64,000 nt of DNA, from contig NZ_CP064689.1 in assembly GCF_023100945.1 (NCBI RefSeq), positions 6,926,001 to 6,990,000 on the forward strand, in the 5' to 3' direction. Each line of letters starts with the position of its first letter. Position 1 is the first letter of the stretch. Positions 8,954 through 16,667 of this stretch are shown here, piece after piece. The DNA comes from Bradyrhizobium sp. 200 (GTDB lineage: Bacteria; Pseudomonadota; Alphaproteobacteria; Rhizobiales; Xanthobacteraceae). Position numbers and translations under genes: made by a program. The notes under the pieces were generated by a model that searched no databases, had not been told where the DNA came from, and saw only the letters and a program-made list of their open reading frames with translations.

Positions 8954-9723
8954 ATGCCGGCCAAGAGAGAACTGACCATGCGACAGATACGACAAATGCT
9001 ACGACTTGCCCGTGACGGGGTGAGCGCCCGGGAGATCGGACGCACGCTCGGCGTGGCACGTAGCACGATCCAGGACAATCTCAAGCGGGCCTCAGCGGCC
9101 GGGCTTGCGTGGCCTTTGGCTGGCGACCTCACGGACGCCGTTCTTGAACAACGTCTGTTCGCCCATGCCGGCGTCAAGCGCGGGTTCCGCCGGCGCGCCG
9201 AGCCAGATTGGGGCTCGGTCGCCTGCGAACTCAAGCGGCCCGGCGTCAATCTGATGGTGCTCTGGGAAGAGTATCGCGCGGTTCACCCGGGAGGCTATGG
9301 CTACAGTCGCTTCTGCGATCTGTTCCGGGAGTTCGAGCGGCGCCTGTCGCCGACCATGCGGCAGGACCATCCGGCCGGCGACAAGGTCTTTGTCGATTAC
9401 TCCGGCAAGAAAATCATGATCGTCGATCGCGCAACCGGGGTCGTGCGTGAAGCGGAGATCTTTGTCGCCGTCCTTGGCGCCTCCAATTACACTTACGCCG
9501 AGGCGACCTGGACGCAGAAACTGGCGGACTGGATCGAGGCCCACGTCCGCATGTTCCGCTTTTTTGGCGGGGTGCCGCGCCTTGTCGTCCCCGACAATCT
9601 GAAATCCGGCGTCCACAGGGCCTCGTTCTATGACCCTGAAATCAATCGCAGCTACGGGATGATGGCGTCCCATTACGGCGTCGGCATCCTTCCGGCACGG
9701 CCACGAAAGCCCCGCGATAAGGC
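8954..9723 (+). pseudogene. istA: IS21 transposase IstA, 5' portion (interrupted)
   Basis: N-terminal part of the IS21 DDE transposase: helix-turn-helix (RQIRQMLRLARDGVSAREIG, about residues 11-30), then the catalytic domain with first Asp in VFVDYSGKKI and second Asp in LVVPDNLKSG. The reading ends in RPRKPRDKA exactly where the recombinase cassette begins. The ATG follows AGAGGGAAAG. The third catalytic residue, Glu, is encoded on the other side of the cassette, so no active transposase can be made unless the cassette excises. Confidence 0.9.
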
Positions 9724-9742
9724 GAGCGCTTCATACTGCACC

Positions 9743-11809
9743 TCATTCCTTTGATGGCGCGGTGATGGCGGTGAGCTGCGCCGGGCGGGCGCCGCGCCCA
9801 CCGCAGCCCTTGCGGATCGTCATGCCAGGCGGGATCTCCCACAGGCCACGGTTCAGGCTGTCGGTATAGCCTTTTGTGATGAGCCCCTGGCGACCCCACG
9901 TGTGTACGGCTGTCTCGGAGACGCAGAACTTGGCGGCGATCTCGCGCGTCGTGAGCATACCACGTCGACGCAGCCGCTCATATCGGCTCGCAAGTTTGTA
10001 GGCGCCGCGAATGAAGGCAACCTTCTTCAGATTAAACGCCTTTGCCTCCCATGTACGCCATCCGTGATTATTGAGAATCTCGGCGACTTCGCGATCGCAA
10101 TGATGGTCAAGAAGACGATCAACCTCGGCGACGAGCTCAGGTTTGAACTTGCGGATCTGGGCGATGGGTAGCGGCCGGTCGAGCACCAAGGTACGCGTGG
10201 CGCCGCCAGACAGGCGCACATGGGCCGTGATGGTTTGCGACTTGATTAAGGTTACGTCGTCGATGAGCAGACGCACGATGCGCTTGCGCTCGCGGGAGTC
10301 AACTCGCGGATCTTGCCAGATCCGCGGAAGCTGCTCGGCGAGGTCAAGGATGCGTCGCTGGGCTTCTGCGCTGAGTGCCGCAGCCTGCTGTTTGCTCCGG
10401 CGCTTGTAGTCTTCGGCGGCATCGGCATGACGGCGCAGCTTGTCGTTCCATTCGGCCTCGAGTGAATCGGCGACGAGTCGGTTGTCGGGATCAACCTTCA
10501 TGTAGCGTCGACGCGCAAGCTCGGCTTCATAGCGCATCCGCTCGACATGCTGGCGACGCGCTGCATCGGTCTCTGCGGCGCGCGCCTCAAGTTCGCGCTG
10601 CACCTCAAGGGTGACGGCCAGCGTCATCGGCGTCATCAGCTCGATCATCAGGTCTGCGATCCCCGCATCGACGATCTTCCCGGGAACCGTTTGGCAGGTC
10701 CATCCCGCGCGGCGTACCGCGTTCGCTTGGCACAGATAGGTTGGGACGGTGCTGCCGTGCTCCTGGCTGTAGCGCACACCCATGCGTTCGCCACACAGGC
10801 CACAGACCACGCGACCTTGGAGGAGCGCCGGCCCCTCGCGTGCCGGCCCCGACCGCCGCTCGCCACCGAAGGCACGAGCGTTGTCGGCGAGCCGCCGCTG
10901 GTTGGCCTCGAAGCGCTCCCAGTCGATGTAGCCCTGGTGCATCCCCGGCATAACGAACTGCCAATCGGTCCTGGCAACCTTGACGACACTGGTGCCACCA
11001 TCGGGCCGGTGCCGTATGCGCGTTCGGCCATACGCAAAAGCGCCGGCGTAGCGCGGATTGTGGAGCACCTGCAGAACGCGCGCATGGTGCGGCGCCGCCC
11101 ACAGGAGATCGCCCTTGTTCGATCCTGTCCGGAGTCGGCGCGGGAACAGCAAACCTTGCTCCCGGAAGAAGCGGACTGTCTGCATCGCACTTCCGGTCTG
11201 CTCGAAGGTATCGAACACGAGACGGATTGCGTTCTGCACCTGGAGGTCGGGATCGAGGCCGATCGTCCGATCGTTCCGGTAAACCAGCCCGACCGGAGGG
11301 CACATCTCGAGCTCGCCGCGACGGGCCTTGTTGAGCTGACCACCACGCATGCGTGCTTTGAGGATGTGCAGCTCGGCCTCGCTCATCGTACCTTTGAGAC
11401 CGAGCAAGAGGCGATCGTTGAAGCTGGCTGGATCGTAGATACCGTCTTCGTCAAGGATGAGCGTCGCCGTCAATGCGCAAAGCTCGATGAGCCTGTGCCA
11501 GTCGGCCGAGTTGCGCGCAAGGCGCGAGACCTCCAGCCCCATAACAATACCGGCCTTGCCGAGCGCCACCTCGCTCACCAGTTGCTGGAAGCCGTCGCGT
11601 GCTGTCGTACTTGAGCCGGACTTGCCGAGATCGCGATCGATGACGTGAACGCGCTCGACCGGCCAGCCGGCCACAACTGCTCGATCCCGCAACCCGTATT
11701 GGCGCTCGGTGCTCTCGCCGTGCTCGGCGACCTGGCGAAGAGTCGATTGGCGGACATAGAGGTAAGCGTCGCGCTTGAGATGGTCGGCAGTGACTTTAAG
11801 CTCAGGCAT
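9743..11809 (-). CDS. Large serine recombinase (resolvase/invertase family)
   Basis: 688-residue site-specific recombinase. The resolvase catalytic domain occupies about residues 14-160, with the nucleophile Ser22 in YLYVRQSTLRQ and the arginine motif SRLARNSADWHRL. The Recombinase domain follows (GLVYRNDRTIGLDPDLQ…NPRYAGAFAYGR), then a zinc beta-ribbon (VVCGLCGERMGVRY…YLCQANAV…CQTVPG), a long coiled-coil region and an unusual C-terminal helix-turn-helix (MLTTREIAAKFCVSETAVHTWG). The ATG at 11809 follows GGAGCCCTTCC; a longer in-frame reading to 12022 overlaps the neighbouring gene and is not coding. It overlaps the small upstream gene by eight bases. It should move the cassette by excision and integration. 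Confidence 0.93.
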   Translation of the reverse strand: MPELKVTADHLKRDAYLYVRQSTLRQVAEHGESTERQYGLRDRAVVAGWPVERVHVIDRDLGKSGSSTTARDGFQQLVSEVALGKAGIVMGLEVSRLARNSADWHRLIELCALTATLILDEDGIYDPASFNDRLLLGLKGTMSEAELHILKARMRGGQLNKARRGELEMCPPVGLVYRNDRTIGLDPDLQVQNAIRLVFDTFEQTGSAMQTVRFFREQGLLFPRRLRTGSNKGDLLWAAPHHARVLQVLHNPRYAGAFAYGRTRIRHRPDGGTSVVKVARTDWQFVMPGMHQGYIDWERFEANQRRLADNARAFGGERRSGPAREGPALLQGRVVCGLCGERMGVRYSQEHGSTVPTYLCQANAVRRAGWTCQTVPGKIVDAGIADLMIELMTPMTLAVTLEVQRELEARAAETDAARRQHVERMRYEAELARRRYMKVDPDNRLVADSLEAEWNDKLRRHADAAEDYKRRSKQQAAALSAEAQRRILDLAEQLPRIWQDPRVDSRERKRIVRLLIDDVTLIKSQTITAHVRLSGGATRTLVLDRPLPIAQIRKFKPELVAEVDRLLDHHCDREVAEILNNHGWRTWEAKAFNLKKVAFIRGAYKLASRYERLRRRGMLTTREIAAKFCVSETAVHTWGRQGLITKGYTDSLNRGLWEIPPGMTIRKGCGGRGARPAQLTAITAPSKE

Positions 11810-12083
11810 GGAAGGGCTCCAGTGCGATGGCGACGAGGATGCCGGCGATGAGGCGCGTGACGTCGCTTGTTGCGGGCGACGGATTGTCTGGGGCCGAGTG
11901 CGTGAACCGATGGTCGTAGCAGGCCGCCTCGGTATCGACCTCCTGTCCGCGTGCTCGGATCCACGCTGCCAATCCCCGTCGACGAAGAATGGTGAGACCA
12001 GGGCAGGCCGTGAACTCGGCACGCAATGCGGCGGCGCGTAGCTTCTCGTAGCTGTCCGCTGCGTCCGCAGGCGCGACGATCAA
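11802..12083 (-). CDS. Small unknown protein of the recombinase cassette
   Basis: About 93 residues (ADAADSYEKLRAAALRAEF…ending IAGILVAIALEPFHA), with no family I recognise beyond its constant position in such cassettes. A TTG at 12083 overlaps the stop of the helix-turn-helix gene (TTGA) and its own stop lies inside the recombinase start, so it is almost certainly translated by coupling. The body is rich in Ala, Arg and Asp, with a hydrophobic C-terminal stretch. A directionality or accessory factor is possible but unproven. Confidence 0.65.
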   Translation of the reverse strand: MIVAPADAADSYEKLRAAALRAEFTACPGLTILRRRGLAAWIRARGQEVDTEAACYDHRFTHSAPDNPSPATSDVTRLIAGILVAIALEPFHA

Positions 12084-12553
12084 GCTCGGTTGAGTCGTTT
12101 TTTTTTGCGCGCCAGCGCCCGCTCCAGGCTGCGTCGGTGCACCTTGACGCCGAACCGCGCCGAGATCGCATCTAGGCAGTGCGACGTCGTCAGTTCGGGT
12201 CTTGCAGCTTTGAGAGCGGCGACGAACGCAACGACCTCGGCGGAGACCTTGTGGCCGCCTTTGGGGCCTCGCCGGTTCGGCAATAGGCCGGCAAGCCCGG
12301 CGGTCTGCAGGGCGCTCTGCGCCTTGTAGAAGGTCGGACGCGTCACGCCGAATGTCTCGGCAGCCTTGCTGATCGCAACGCCGTCGACCTGGTGACGTCG
12401 CACCATCTCGTAGCGCACCTGCACCAAGTCCTTCGCATCGAAGAATGGGTTGCTGACGAACGAGGGGTCGCGGACGGCTTCCGGATTTGGATTGAGGACG
12501 CCGTCTTGCGCCAGCGCCTCGCTCTTCGGATCCCGCTTCTTCGCCCTGGCCAT
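12080..12553 (-). CDS. Helix-turn-helix protein of the recombinase cassette
   Basis: 157-residue protein with a helix-turn-helix around residues 50-90 (VRYEMVRRHQVDGVAISKAAETFGVTRPTFYKAQ), followed by a second winged region (GRRGPKGGHKVS…) resembling the N-terminal DNA-binding part of IS-type proteins, and a basic C-terminus (ALARKKKRLNRA). ATG 12553 is preceded by GAGG at good spacing. Probably a DNA-binding accessory factor or repressor of the cassette; the inverted repeat just upstream of it could be its target. Confidence 0.75.
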   Translation of the reverse strand: MARAKKRDPKSEALAQDGVLNPNPEAVRDPSFVSNPFFDAKDLVQVRYEMVRRHQVDGVAISKAAETFGVTRPTFYKAQSALQTAGLAGLLPNRRGPKGGHKVSAEVVAFVAALKAARPELTTSHCLDAISARFGVKVHRRSLERALARKKKRLNRA

Positions 12554-12568
12554 GCTCGGCCTCAATCT

Positions 12569-12724
12569 TACGTAAATATAAATACGCCTCTATATGTTGA
12601 GTGTCAATGGAGATGTCGACGCCATATGAAGGTATATCGCCGCTGTCAGCGCAGAAGTACGCCGCACCGCGTCGACGGTATGGCGTTATTGTCTTTACAT
12701 ATGCGGCGTATTTAGATTTACGCA
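12569..12724. repeat. Widely spaced inverted repeat inside the recombinase cassette
   Basis: Arms 12569-12596 and 12698-12724 are inverted copies (TAAATATAAATACGCCTCTATATG against TAAATCTAAATACGCCGCATATG in the opposite arm), separated by about 101 bases with further GTCGAC-containing symmetric sequence at 12616 and 12671. The right arm overlaps the 3' end of the DUF5372-like gene. AT-rich arms within GC-rich DNA in a recombinase element suggest recombinase binding sites or an operator. Confidence 0.6.
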
Positions 12725-12984
12725 TCGCTGGCGCCCATGCTCTCCGCGAGCCGGTCCAGCGCGTCACAAAGCGCCAACAGGTCGACCGCGCAAAAGGCTG
12801 CTCTACCCGCAGCGATCAGCAAGAACTCATCGGGTGGATCGATATCGGTCCATGCGCTCGCGATCGTACAAAGTCGACCGTTCTGCCCTTCATAGACCAC
12901 CCGGTCTTCGCCCCAATGACGGCGCCGACAGATCAGCTCGAACTTGCGACCGCAAAGTGGATGGAAGGGATGCGTGATCCGCAC
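12718..12984 (-). CDS. DUF5372-like protein of the recombinase cassette
   Basis: About 88 residues, opening VRITHPFHPLCGRKFELICRR and continuing WGEDRVVYEGQNGRLCTIASAWTDIDPPD, which I recognise from memory as the DUF5372 pattern of small rhizobial proteins. I propose GTG 12984 as start; TTG 13023, near the cassette edge, is the alternative. Longer in-frame upstream sequence belongs to the interrupted istA and is not part of the gene. No catalytic residues are evident. It is the first gene of the cassette, transcribed inward from the right junction. Confidence 0.7.
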   Translation of the reverse strand: MRITHPFHPLCGRKFELICRRRHWGEDRVVYEGQNGRLCTIASAWTDIDPPDEFLLIAAGRAAFCAVDLLALCDALDRLAESMGASDA

Positions 12985-13031
12985 CTTTTGCTGGGTCGTA
13001 CCCGCACGACCTGCAGTCGACAACTTTTGCC

Positions 13032-13802
13032 AAGGCAAAAGTGGAAGCCGGAGTGCGTTTTGCCCAGACCTATATCCTCGGGCGGCTTCGCCGGCAGACC
13101 TTCTTCTCGCTGGCTGAGGCGAACGCGGCAATCGCCGCCGCGCTGGAGCGCATCAACGCCCACGTCATGCGCCGGATCGGCGTCAGCCGCCGACAATTGT
13201 TCGAGACCGTCGAGATGCCTGTCCTGGCGCCGTTGCCGGATGCCGACTATCAGTTCGCGGAATGGCTCCTGGCCCGCGTCTCGCTCGATTATCACGTCGA
13301 GGTCGACGGCTTCTTCTACTCAGTTCCACACGGCCTGATCCGGGAGCAGGTCGACGTTCGCGCCACCACCCGGACGATCGAGTTGTTCCATCGGGGTTTG
13401 CGGGTTGCTGCTCACCAGCGCCGTTATGGCGGCCGCCGGCACGGCACTGATCCCGATCACATGCCCAGTGCGCATCGGCGTTACGCCGAGTGGACTCCCG
13501 ATCGATTCCGGCGCTGGGGGCGGTCGATCGGGCCCAACACCGAGGGGCTCGTCCTCGCCATCCTGGCCAATCGGCCTCATCCCGAACAGGGATTCCGGAC
13601 CTGTCTCGGCGTGCTTCGGCTGTTCAAGGATATTGATCCCGAACGCGCCGAGCTGATCGCGGCCCGCGCGGTCGCGGTCAGCGCACTGACCTACAAGAGC
13701 ATCGCCTCCATCATCGCCAACAAGCTCGAACGCAGTTCTCGCGATACCGAGGACGCGATCATCGAACATCCCAATCTGCGCGGCCCCGGTTACTTCCATT
13801 GA
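13032..13802 (+). pseudogene. istA: IS21 transposase IstA, 3' portion (interrupted)
   Basis: Continues the 8954-9723 half in the same family frame: KVEAGVRFAQTYILGRLRRQTFFSLAE, with the third catalytic residue (Glu of KVE), then the C-terminal Mu-type beta domain (YHVEVDGFFYSVPHGLIREQVDVRATTRTIELFHRG) and the end HPNLRGPGYFH. The stop TGA lies 14 bases before the istB ATG. The two halves together make about 510 residues, normal for IstA, so the interruption removed nothing visible. Confidence 0.88.
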
Positions 13803-13816
13803 AAGGATTATCCAGC

Positions 13817-14569
13817 ATGCTGACCCATCCCACCCTCGACCTGCTGCATAGCCTCGGTCTCCACGGTATGGCCAAAGGCTTCAAGGACCTCGATGCCCAG
13901 TCCGAAGCGCGCAGCCTCGAACACGCCGAATGGCTGGCGTTGCTCCTGGAACACGAGAAAACGCTGCGCCAGCAAAAGCGGTTCGAAAGCAGAGCTCGAG
14001 CCGCCAAGCTGCGTCATGCCGCCTGCGTCGAGGATGTCGATTACCGCGCTATCCGCGGCCTCGACCGCGCGCTCTTTCTAAAACTCGCCGCTGGCGACTG
14101 GATCCGGGCACGACATAATCTCCTCGTTACCGGGCCATGCGGCGTCGGCAAGAGCTGGCTCGCTTGCGCCCTCGGCAACAAGGCTTGCCGAGACGACTTC
14201 TCAGTTGCCTACCATCGCGTGCCGCGTCTCTTCACCGCCCTCGCACTCGGCCGCGCCGATGGCCGTTACACCAAGATGCTGCGCGCTATCGCCCGTCTCG
14301 ATCTGCTCATTCTTGATGACTGGGGGCCAGAGCCGCTCGACGCCGACCAGCGCCGTGATCTGCTTGAGATTGTCGAGGACCGATATGAAGCTCGCTCGAT
14401 CATCATCACCAGCCAGCTGCCCGTCGACCGCTGGTACGAAATCATCGGCAACCCCACCATCGCCGACGCAATCCTCGATCGCCTCATCCACAACGCCTAC
14501 CGCATCGAACTCAAAGGAGAGAGCCTCAGAAAGCAAAAGCAATCCGCTCCAGATCAATCGGTCACTTGA
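13817..14569 (+). CDS. istB: IS21 transposition helper ATPase IstB
   Basis: 250-residue AAA+ ATPase helper that assembles with IstA. Walker A GPCGVGKSWLACAL lies around residue 105 and Walker B LDLLILDDWGPEP near 165, followed by SQLPVDRWYEIIGNPTIADAILDRLIHNAYRIEL, the family C-terminal motif. ATG 13817 is preceded by GAAAGGATT; a TTG at 13799 overlapping the istA stop is in frame. The gene is intact even though its partner istA is split. Confidence 0.95.
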   Translation: MLTHPTLDLLHSLGLHGMAKGFKDLDAQSEARSLEHAEWLALLLEHEKTLRQQKRFESRARAAKLRHAACVEDVDYRAIRGLDRALFLKLAAGDWIRARHNLLVTGPCGVGKSWLACALGNKACRDDFSVAYHRVPRLFTALALGRADGRYTKMLRAIARLDLLILDDWGPEPLDADQRRDLLEIVEDRYEARSIIITSQLPVDRWYEIIGNPTIADAILDRLIHNAYRIELKGESLRKQKQSAPDQSVT

Positions 14570-14622
14570 CCTTCTCATCCCTCAACGACATCATCAAATC
14601 GACCCATGCGATTGACGCCAAG

Positions 14623-14696
14623 GGTGGCCGGCTTCCGATCGGAATACCCGGCCGGCTTCAAATTGGAATGCATGGCCGGCTTCGTCGGTACCCGCA
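14623..14696. repeat. IS21 right end with subterminal repeats
   Basis: Three inverted copies of the left-end unit (GGTGGCCGGCTTCCGA…, GGCCGGCTTCAAATTGGAA and GGCCGGCTTCGTCGGTA) lead into the terminal repeat ending at 14696. Copy spacing is about 22-24 bases, matching the left side. Confidence 0.8.
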
Positions 14697-14699
14697 CTG

Positions 14700-15532
14700 T
14701 CGGCGGATGATCCCGTCTGGAACGCAACCGTGTTCTGCAAGAACCGGGATCGGTTGCTCACTGGTGATATCGCCGCCAAGTTCTTTGTGAATGTGCTGAA
14801 CCTGCCGCAGGTTAAGGGCCTGCTCTCCAGCGAGCACTTCTCGGTCGACGGCACGTTGATGGAAGCGTGGGCCAGCATGAAGAGCTTTGTGCCGAAGGAT
14901 GGCGACGAGCCGCCCTCGGGCAAGGGCGAAGGCGGCGGTGGAGGCCGCAATGCCCAACGCAACTTCCATGGCGAGAAGCGCAAGAGCGACACGCATTGCT
15001 CGACCACCGACCCCGATGCCCGGCTGTTCCGCAAGGGCGCCGGCAAGGAGGCCAAGCTCTGTCATATGGGACATCTGATGACGGAGAACCGCAACGGGCT
15101 CATCGTCGATGCGCGCGTGAGCGAGGCAACGGCACGGCAGAACCCGAGACCGCGCTCGACATGATTGAGGACAATGCCAGACCTGGCAGCACGGTGGGCG
15201 GCGACAAGAACTACGATACCGCCGACTTCGTGACCGGTTGTCGCGAACGCGGCTGCACGCCGCATGTCGCGCAGAACAATACCAACCGCCGCTCGGCGAT
15301 CGATGGACGCACCACGCGCCATCCCGGTTATCGAATCAGCTCGATCAAGCGCAAGCTGATCGAAGGACCCTTCGGCTGGATCAAGACTGTCGGTGGGTTG
15401 CGCAAGACGCGCCATTGCGGACGGGAGCTGGTCGAATGGTTCTTCGTGCTGACGGCGGCCGCCTACAATCTCGTCCGCATCCCGAAGCTTTTGGCCGCAA
15501 CGGGACGCGTGTGTCCGGGGAGTAGAAGATGA
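14700..15532 (+). pseudogene. IS5-like DDE transposase, 5'-truncated and frameshifted
   Basis: Begins in mid-gene directly at the IS21 end (…DPVWNATVFCKNRDRLL) and shows the DDE residues: Asp in HFSVDGTLMEAW, Asp in VGGDKNYDTADF and Glu in KLIEGPFGWIKTVGG. A frame change near 15140 splits it: the first frame stops at 15164, while the family continues in another frame to the stop at 15532 (…LAATGRVCPGSRR). The N-terminal 60 or so residues are missing, and the left flank of the IS21 does not contain them. Confidence 0.88.
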
Positions 15533-15630
15533 GGCAAAGCCACAGCGAATATTGCGCTTGCAGCGGTGCTCACTCCATATCAATCCTCTCCTCGCGCTCG
15601 CCAACATCGACAAAATCGGTCTCGAAACAG

Positions 15631-15651
15631 GCTTTTTCAGCAGCCTGCTAG
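15631..15651. repeat. Right terminal repeat of the IS5-like element
   Basis: GCTTTTTCAGCAGCCTGCTAG lies about 100 bases after the transposase stop. Its reverse complement CTAGCAGGCTGCTGAAAAA is the type of terminus seen on IS5-group elements. The matching left repeat is not in the window. Confidence 0.6.
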
Positions 15652-15713
15652 TGTAACCGAACCTGATTTTTCTGCCTCACCCGCAGAGTTCGACGCCACC
15701 GACAAAGTCGGCA

Positions 15714-16484
15714 CTAGGTTCGATTGCAAGACGCCATTCGTGCCAATGCATCCGAAATCTTGACGCGGCCATACGTTTCGGACGCCAAGCCGTCAATCAG
15801 AATGGCCTGCCGTCTCCGGATGGCTTCAGCCCGCTCTTCGTCGGTGATGTCATCAGCCCTGTGCTTGAGCCATTTTACGTAGGCGCTGTCGGCTTCCTTG
15901 AAGGGCTTCGCAAGGTTCATGGGTTTTTCCAGATGAACGGGACGTAATACCCGGCCCGGATTATACTCCGTTCGACGGTCGATTCCGGTGATGCGAATGT
16001 CGCCTCCGGCCAAGCGACCACTGGAACTGTAAACGAACGCTGATTGAAGACGGTCCGACGCAGTGTCGGCTTCCTTGGGTCTGTAAGTGAATTCGGTTGG
16101 CGGTCTATCAGGTATGACAAGGCGCGTGATGCCTCGATCATTGATCGCGTCAAGTAGATCGCAAGGGTCATCCGAAAGGATGACTTCCTTCCTCGCGGGC
16201 CAGAAGTCAAATGCCGCGTGCGAGCCTCTCCCCCGACCGAAATGAAATGCGTAAATCTCGGGATAGACTGTCAGCTCTCCACGGCGCCGCTCCGAGGCAT
16301 CGTAGAAGGAGGTAATGGCGATTTGCACGAGATGCGTCGCGCCAAGACCGCCAAGTGGTTCATCGATTACGAGTCCCAATCGGTCGAGACGATGCCAACC
16401 AGGCAGGACGTCGGCGATTGATGCCGGCTCACCGATCACCTCAATGTCGAACATATTTGACCGCAGCGAGGTGACGGTGTGCAT
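15714..16484 (-). CDS. Hypothetical protein
   Basis: 256 residues, family not recognised. The opening is MHTVTSLRSNMFDIEVIGEP; the middle (LTVYPEIYAFHFGRGRGSHAAFDFWPARKEVILSDDP) is aromatic and basic with no signal peptide or membrane span, and residues about 205-250 look helical and charged (DEERAEAIRRRQAILIDGLASE). GGAAAGGGAAG upstream supports ATG 16484. It stands alone between the IS5 scar and the M20D gene, with no operon partner. Confidence 0.6.
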   Translation of the reverse strand: MHTVTSLRSNMFDIEVIGEPASIADVLPGWHRLDRLGLVIDEPLGGLGATHLVQIAITSFYDASERRRGELTVYPEIYAFHFGRGRGSHAAFDFWPARKEVILSDDPCDLLDAINDRGITRLVIPDRPPTEFTYRPKEADTASDRLQSAFVYSSSGRLAGGDIRITGIDRRTEYNPGRVLRPVHLEKPMNLAKPFKEADSAYVKWLKHRADDITDEERAEAIRRRQAILIDGLASETYGRVKISDALARMASCNRT

Positions 16485-16667
16485 CGCCGGCTTCCCTTTC
16501 CGTTCCGACTGGGCCTAGTAGGCTTCAAGTGAGCGCTGAAACCCAGAACGGAACTGTGCTACCGATTTTGCCAAATCCGCTCTGCATGCGATTGCAAATC
16601 ACCATCTACTGCTCAGGCGATGACCCTGCGGCCTACGTCGAATGGATACGTAACCACCCCGCCGATC

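Larger units (their letters stand above)
9724..13031 (-). mobile_element. Serine-recombinase cassette inserted in istA
   Basis: Placing the two istA halves together (…RPRKPRDKA and KVEAGVRFAQTYILG…) defines an insertion of about 3.3 kb. The sequence AAGGC occurs at both junctions (9719-9723 and 13032-13036) and may be a short target duplication or crossover core. The ends share ACTGCA in inverted orientation, 11 and 14 bases inside each junction, otherwise only weakly matched. Four minus-strand genes fill it: a DUF5372-like protein, a helix-turn-helix protein, a small unknown protein and a large serine recombinase. From memory this gene set recalls the y4bA-D/y4pH-K elements of Sinorhizobium NGR234. 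Confidence 0.8.
8758..14696 (+). mobile_element. IS21-family insertion sequence, itself interrupted
   Basis: Left terminus TGCGGATTCCGA (8758-8769) and right terminus (reverse complement TGCGGGTACCGA, 14685-14696) match at 10 of 12 positions. Inside each end lie tandem copies of a roughly 23-base unit of the form TTCCGATTTGAAGCCGGCCACC, the multiple subterminal transposase-binding repeats typical of IS21. The element carries istA and istB in the usual order. A serine-recombinase cassette is inserted in istA. I could not see a convincing short target duplication, and the right flank is inside an IS5-like transposase whose 5' part is absent on the left, so a deletion or rearrangement followed insertion. 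Confidence 0.88.

Noticed and set aside
9092..9673. Minus-strand open frame of 193 codons
   Set aside because: Opposite istA, which has its helix-turn-helix and catalytic motifs.
10547..11614. Plus-strand open frame of 355 codons
   Set aside because: Antisense shadow of the serine recombinase, produced by GC-rich codon use; no known domain.
11802..12767. Long minus-strand frame of 321 codons covering two cassette genes
   Set aside because: Only its last 93 codons look like a gene; the upper part is the out-of-frame shadow of the helix-turn-helix gene.
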